From JBEHYA01 sp048498415 (GTDB lineage: Bacteria > Pseudomonadota > Alphaproteobacteria > UBA9219 > RGZA01), in contig JBEHYA010000023.1 of NCBI GenBank assembly GCA_048498415.1, forward strand, positions 1 to 24,698: DNA of 24,698 nt, read 5' to 3'. Shown here in pieces: positions 22,134-24,698 of this stretch (within the stretch, counting starts at the first letter, position 1; every line of letters begins with the position of its first letter). A program made the position numbers and the translations under genes. A model generated the notes under the pieces. It did no database searches, was not told where the DNA came from, and was given only the letters and a program-made list of their open reading frames with translations.

Positions 22134-23660
22134 ATGAGCTTTACACCAACAAACGCCGGTCCCCGTCTCGAAATGCGCCCCAATGTGGGGGTCTCGCAAT
22201 CGCTGATCATGACGCCGCAATTGCAGCAGGCGATCAAGCTGTTGCAGATGTCGAACCAGGAACTCTCCTCGTATCTCGAATCCGAAATCGAAAAAAATCC
22301 GCTGCTCGAAGCGGGTGAAGAAAATTTTGAAGCGCCCAATGAATCATCGAGTGAAGCCCCGGCCGAAGCGCCCGCCGAAGATGACCGCGCGATGGCAACC
22401 GACGATGCGTTTGATAAAGGCGATGCGTCGGACCAGGACTGGGAAGACCGCGCGAGTTCGTCGGACGGCTATAAGAGCGAAGACGACAGCGCGTCGTGGA
22501 ATTTATCGGCAACCTCGCGTTCTACCGGCTGGAACGGTGCGGATGACGAGCTCGACCAGACCAGCCTGATGGCGACCACCGTATCTTTGCGCGAACATTT
22601 ACTGCGTCAGATGCGGTTTGACGGGAAAGACCCTGCGCAACGCATTATTGCGCTCACCCTTCTCGATCAACTGGATGAAGCCGGCTATTTAAAGGCCGAT
22701 TTGGCCGCGACCGCGCGTTTGCTGAGCTGCAGCCTGGAAAAGATTGAAGGCGTGCTGGCCGAATTGCAGAAGCTGGAGCCGACCGGCGTATTTGCCCGCA
22801 ATTTAAAGGAATGTCTCGCGCTGCAATTGAAGGAAAAAGGCCGGTTTGACCCGGCGATGGCGACCATGATCGACCATCTCGATCTCTTGGCCGCGCGCGA
22901 TAAAGAAAAGCTGATGCGCCTCTGCGGTGTGGATGCCGAAGATTTCGCCGATATGGTCGCGGAAATCCGCGCCCTCAACCCGAAACCGGCGCTGTCGTTT
23001 GATCACGATACCACCCCCACCGTCATTCCCGATGTGCTGATGAAGGCGGGCGCCAATGGTGCGTGGAACATTGAATTGAACCAGGAAACCCTGCCGCGCG
23101 TGCTGGTGAACCAGAGCTATCTTTCCCAGGTGCAGGGCAAAGCGGTGCGCAAGAACGATAAGGATTTCCTCAACGACCAGCTGCAATCGGCGAATTGGCT
23201 GGTGAAAGCGCTGCATCAGCGCGCCACCACCATTCTGAAAGTGGCGACCGAAATCGTGCGCCAGCAGGATATGTTCTTCCAGCACGGCGTGGAATTTTTG
23301 AAGCCCATGACGCTCCGCGATATCGCCGCCGTGATCGGCATGCACGAATCAACCGTCAGCCGCGTGACCAGCAATAAGTACATCGCCACGCCCCGCGGCA
23401 TGTTTGAACTGAAGTACTTTTTCAGCGTTTCCATTCAGGGCTGCTCGGGCCTTAGCAACCATTCCGCGGAATCGGTGCGCCATCGCATGCGCGCGCTGAT
23501 TGATGCGGAAGGCGCCAAGATTTTGTCGGATGACGCGCTGGTAAAACTATTAAAACGCGAAGGCGTGGATATTGCCCGCCGCACCGTGGCGAAATACCGC
23601 GAGTCGCTGCACATCCCCTCGAGCGCCCAGCGCCGCCGCGAAAAGCGCATCGCGCTGTAA
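22134..23660 (+). CDS. rpoN: RNA polymerase sigma-54 factor
   Basis: The 508-residue sigma-54 recognises -24/-12 promoters and needs an AAA+ activator. The Q-rich region I is at about 15-60 (QSLIMTPQLQQAIKLLQMSN). An acidic and Ser-rich linker (about 70-140) follows, then the core-binding domain and the HTH (LRDIAAVIGMHESTVSRVTSNKY). The RpoN box ARRTVAKYRE lies near the C-terminus and is perfect. ATG 22134 is chosen over a TTG at 22125. The gene follows lptB at once, the classic alphaproteobacterial order. Confidence 0.96.
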   Translation: MSFTPTNAGPRLEMRPNVGVSQSLIMTPQLQQAIKLLQMSNQELSSYLESEIEKNPLLEAGEENFEAPNESSSEAPAEAPAEDDRAMATDDAFDKGDASDQDWEDRASSSDGYKSEDDSASWNLSATSRSTGWNGADDELDQTSLMATTVSLREHLLRQMRFDGKDPAQRIIALTLLDQLDEAGYLKADLAATARLLSCSLEKIEGVLAELQKLEPTGVFARNLKECLALQLKEKGRFDPAMATMIDHLDLLAARDKEKLMRLCGVDAEDFADMVAEIRALNPKPALSFDHDTTPTVIPDVLMKAGANGAWNIELNQETLPRVLVNQSYLSQVQGKAVRKNDKDFLNDQLQSANWLVKALHQRATTILKVATEIVRQQDMFFQHGVEFLKPMTLRDIAAVIGMHESTVSRVTSNKYIATPRGMFELKYFFSVSIQGCSGLSNHSAESVRHRMRALIDAEGAKILSDDALVKLLKREGVDIARRTVAKYRESLHIPSSAQRRREKRIAL

Positions 23661-23700
23661 AGCGTTTTTATTCCCAAAAATAAATTTTAAACGCATGTTT

Positions 23701-23728
23701 CCCTTATGTTTTCTGCGTTAACATAGGG
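23701..23728. promoter_or_regulatory. Hairpin in the rpoN-hpf gap, with possible -35 box behind
   Basis: CCCTTATGTT and AACATAGGG pair, with one bulged T, around a short loop. A TTGACA lies at 23739-23744 but no good -10 box follows at the right distance. The rest of the 225-bp gap before hpf (23661-23885) holds nothing I can name; an open frame across it has no coding character. Confidence 0.35.
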
Positions 23729-23885
23729 TTGCCGTTGCTTGACACGCAAGCTGCGAACGCCCATTTTAAGGCCCATGGAAGCTATTCGCTCGTCCCTTCG
23801 CCGCCACGCTTGCTCGCAGGCCCGCCGCGCCCCCCGTCTTCGCTAAGCCGGGCTTACCGTTCATCATCTTTTTCAAGGATCCGTT

Positions 23886-24491
23886 ATGGCATCGCCCCTC
23901 AATGTTCAGATTAAAGGCAAGCAGATCGATGTAGGCGACAGCCTGCGCGGCCATGTGCAGCAGCATTTAAGCGACATGGTGGGGAAGTATTTCCCCAACC
24001 CGCTGGAAGCCACCGTGGTGTTCTCGCGCGAAGCGCATCTGTTCCGCGCCGATATTCAGGTACATGCGGCGCGCGGCATTACGCTGCAAAGCTTTTCGGC
24101 CGCCAACGACCCCTACCCGGCGTTTGATGAAGCGGCCGCCCGCATTGCCAAGCGCCTTAGCCGCTACAAGAAAAAACTGATTGATCTTAATCACCAGCCC
24201 ACGGGCCCGGACAAGCACGCGTATCTGGATAGTATTCCAGCAAGCCAATACGTGCTCGACCCCGAGAAGCAGGATGAGGCGGCGGATAATCATGCGCCGC
24301 TGATCGTCGCCGAAACACAAACCACCATCGATACGCTGACCGTGAGCCAGGCGGTGATGAAGATTGACCTCGCCCAAATTCCGGCGCTGCTGTTCCGCGA
24401 CCGCGCGACGGGGCGTATTAATCTTGTCTACCACCGCGCCGACGGCAACATTGGCTGGGTTGACCCCAGTAATATTCCTGATTCCAAATAA
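23886..24491 (+). CDS. hpf: Ribosome hibernation promoting factor, long form
   Basis: The 201-residue protein has the S30AE (YfiA-like) domain at 1-105 (VQIKGKQIDVGDSLRGHVQ, RADIQVHAARGI, AAARIAKRLSRYKKKL), a variable linker, and the C-terminal dimer domain at about 150-197 (ALLFRDRATGRINLVYHRADGNIGWVDP). The long form joins two 70S ribosomes to inactive 100S dimers by itself. AAGGAT before the ATG is a good ribosome-binding site. It sits between rpoN and ptsN, as is common. Confidence 0.94.
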   Translation: MASPLNVQIKGKQIDVGDSLRGHVQQHLSDMVGKYFPNPLEATVVFSREAHLFRADIQVHAARGITLQSFSAANDPYPAFDEAAARIAKRLSRYKKKLIDLNHQPTGPDKHAYLDSIPASQYVLDPEKQDEAADNHAPLIVAETQTTIDTLTVSQAVMKIDLAQIPALLFRDRATGRINLVYHRADGNIGWVDPSNIPDSK

Positions 24492-24514
24492 TCATTTTTT
24501 TAGGGACATATCAC

Positions 24515-24698
24515 GTGCCAAAAACCGCTATTCCGCATTTCGCCCAATCGCACATCGCTGCCGATCTGAAGGCGACCAATAAAAACCAGGCGCTGGAGGG
24601 ACTGGCCAGGCTGGGCGCGGCCGCCACGGGCCTGAGCGAACATGCCATCTTCGATACGCTGTTCGCGCGCGAAAAACTGGCGACCACGGGCGTGGGCT
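24515..24698 (+). CDS. ptsN: PTS IIA-like nitrogen regulatory protein PtsN, cut at window end
   Basis: The frame starts at a GTG with TAGGGA nine bases before and runs to the end of the window: 61 codons, including IAADLKATNKNQALEGLARLGAAA and LSEHAIFDTLFAREKLATTGVG, which match the start of EIIA-Ntr. The phosphorylated histidine lies further on, outside the window. Its place behind rpoN and hpf supports the call. It would take part in the nitrogen phosphotransferase relay. Confidence 0.85.
   Translation, partial: MPKTAIPHFAQSHIAADLKATNKNQALEGLARLGAAATGLSEHAIFDTLFAREKLATTGVG

Noticed and set aside
1..24698. CRISPR array
   Set aside because: No regularly spaced direct repeats were seen anywhere; the repeats present are palindromes or single pairs.

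Overview
The window reads as a chromosomal segment of a GC-rich, LPS-producing alphaproteobacterium. The main evidence is the gene order at the right end: RNase D-like exonuclease, kdsD, lptC, lptA, lptB, rpoN, hpf, ptsN. The exact order is an inference from gene content; a Micavibrio- or Rhodospirillales-like lineage fits, but I cannot prove it without a search.

Layout. (1) Positions 1-317 hold no gene. They carry nested palindromic repeats and a perfect 16-bp palindrome that resembles the ParB-binding site parS. (2) Positions 318-4669 are envelope genes: a secreted helical-repeat protein, a Tat-type cell-wall amidase, two tandem secreted paralogues that each carry HExxH, and a small charged protein. 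(3) Positions 4772-6159 are a translationally coupled pair, a PhzF-family isomerase and a divergent alkyltransferase with PCQR at the active site. (4) Positions 6224-7525 are an AT-rich gene for a TIR-like protein, probably anti-phage. (5) Positions 7553-16701 look like an integrated mobile element of about 9.1 kb, bounded by an 11-bp direct repeat. The right copy is the 3' end of tRNA-Ala(GGC). Cargo: a copper operon (csoR, copA, an HMA-TauE/SafE membrane protein, an anchored cupredoxin), a PLD-family nuclease with a membrane partner behind a long structured leader, a DUF2971 protein, and a large serine recombinase. (6) Positions 16693-18021 hold tRNA-Ala, a frameshifted panC, a 105-bp repeat and tRNA-Leu(CAG). 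(7) Positions 18082-24698 hold the conserved LPS-transport/sigma-54 block, cut off inside ptsN.

How the parts work together. KdsD makes arabinose 5-phosphate for Kdo, and LptC/LptA/LptB supply parts of the LPS export bridge. RpoN, HPF and PtsN form the usual nitrogen/stationary-phase cluster behind them. In the element, CsoR should sense Cu(I) and release the operon; CopA pumps copper out of the cytosol, and the HMA-TauE and cupredoxin proteins probably handle it in the membrane and periplasm.

Most interesting observation: the two copies of the direct repeat lie in the same codon phase. On the excised circle the recombinase frame would run through the joined attachment site into the left end of the element. 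It would gain a 42-residue tail in place of the present tRNA-encoded tail and overlap the next small gene. Integration therefore seems to swap the recombinase C-terminus and cut its operon. Second is the promoter, structured RNA and intrinsic terminator in front of the membrane-protein gene at 13503, which looks like an attenuator or an undescribed RNA.
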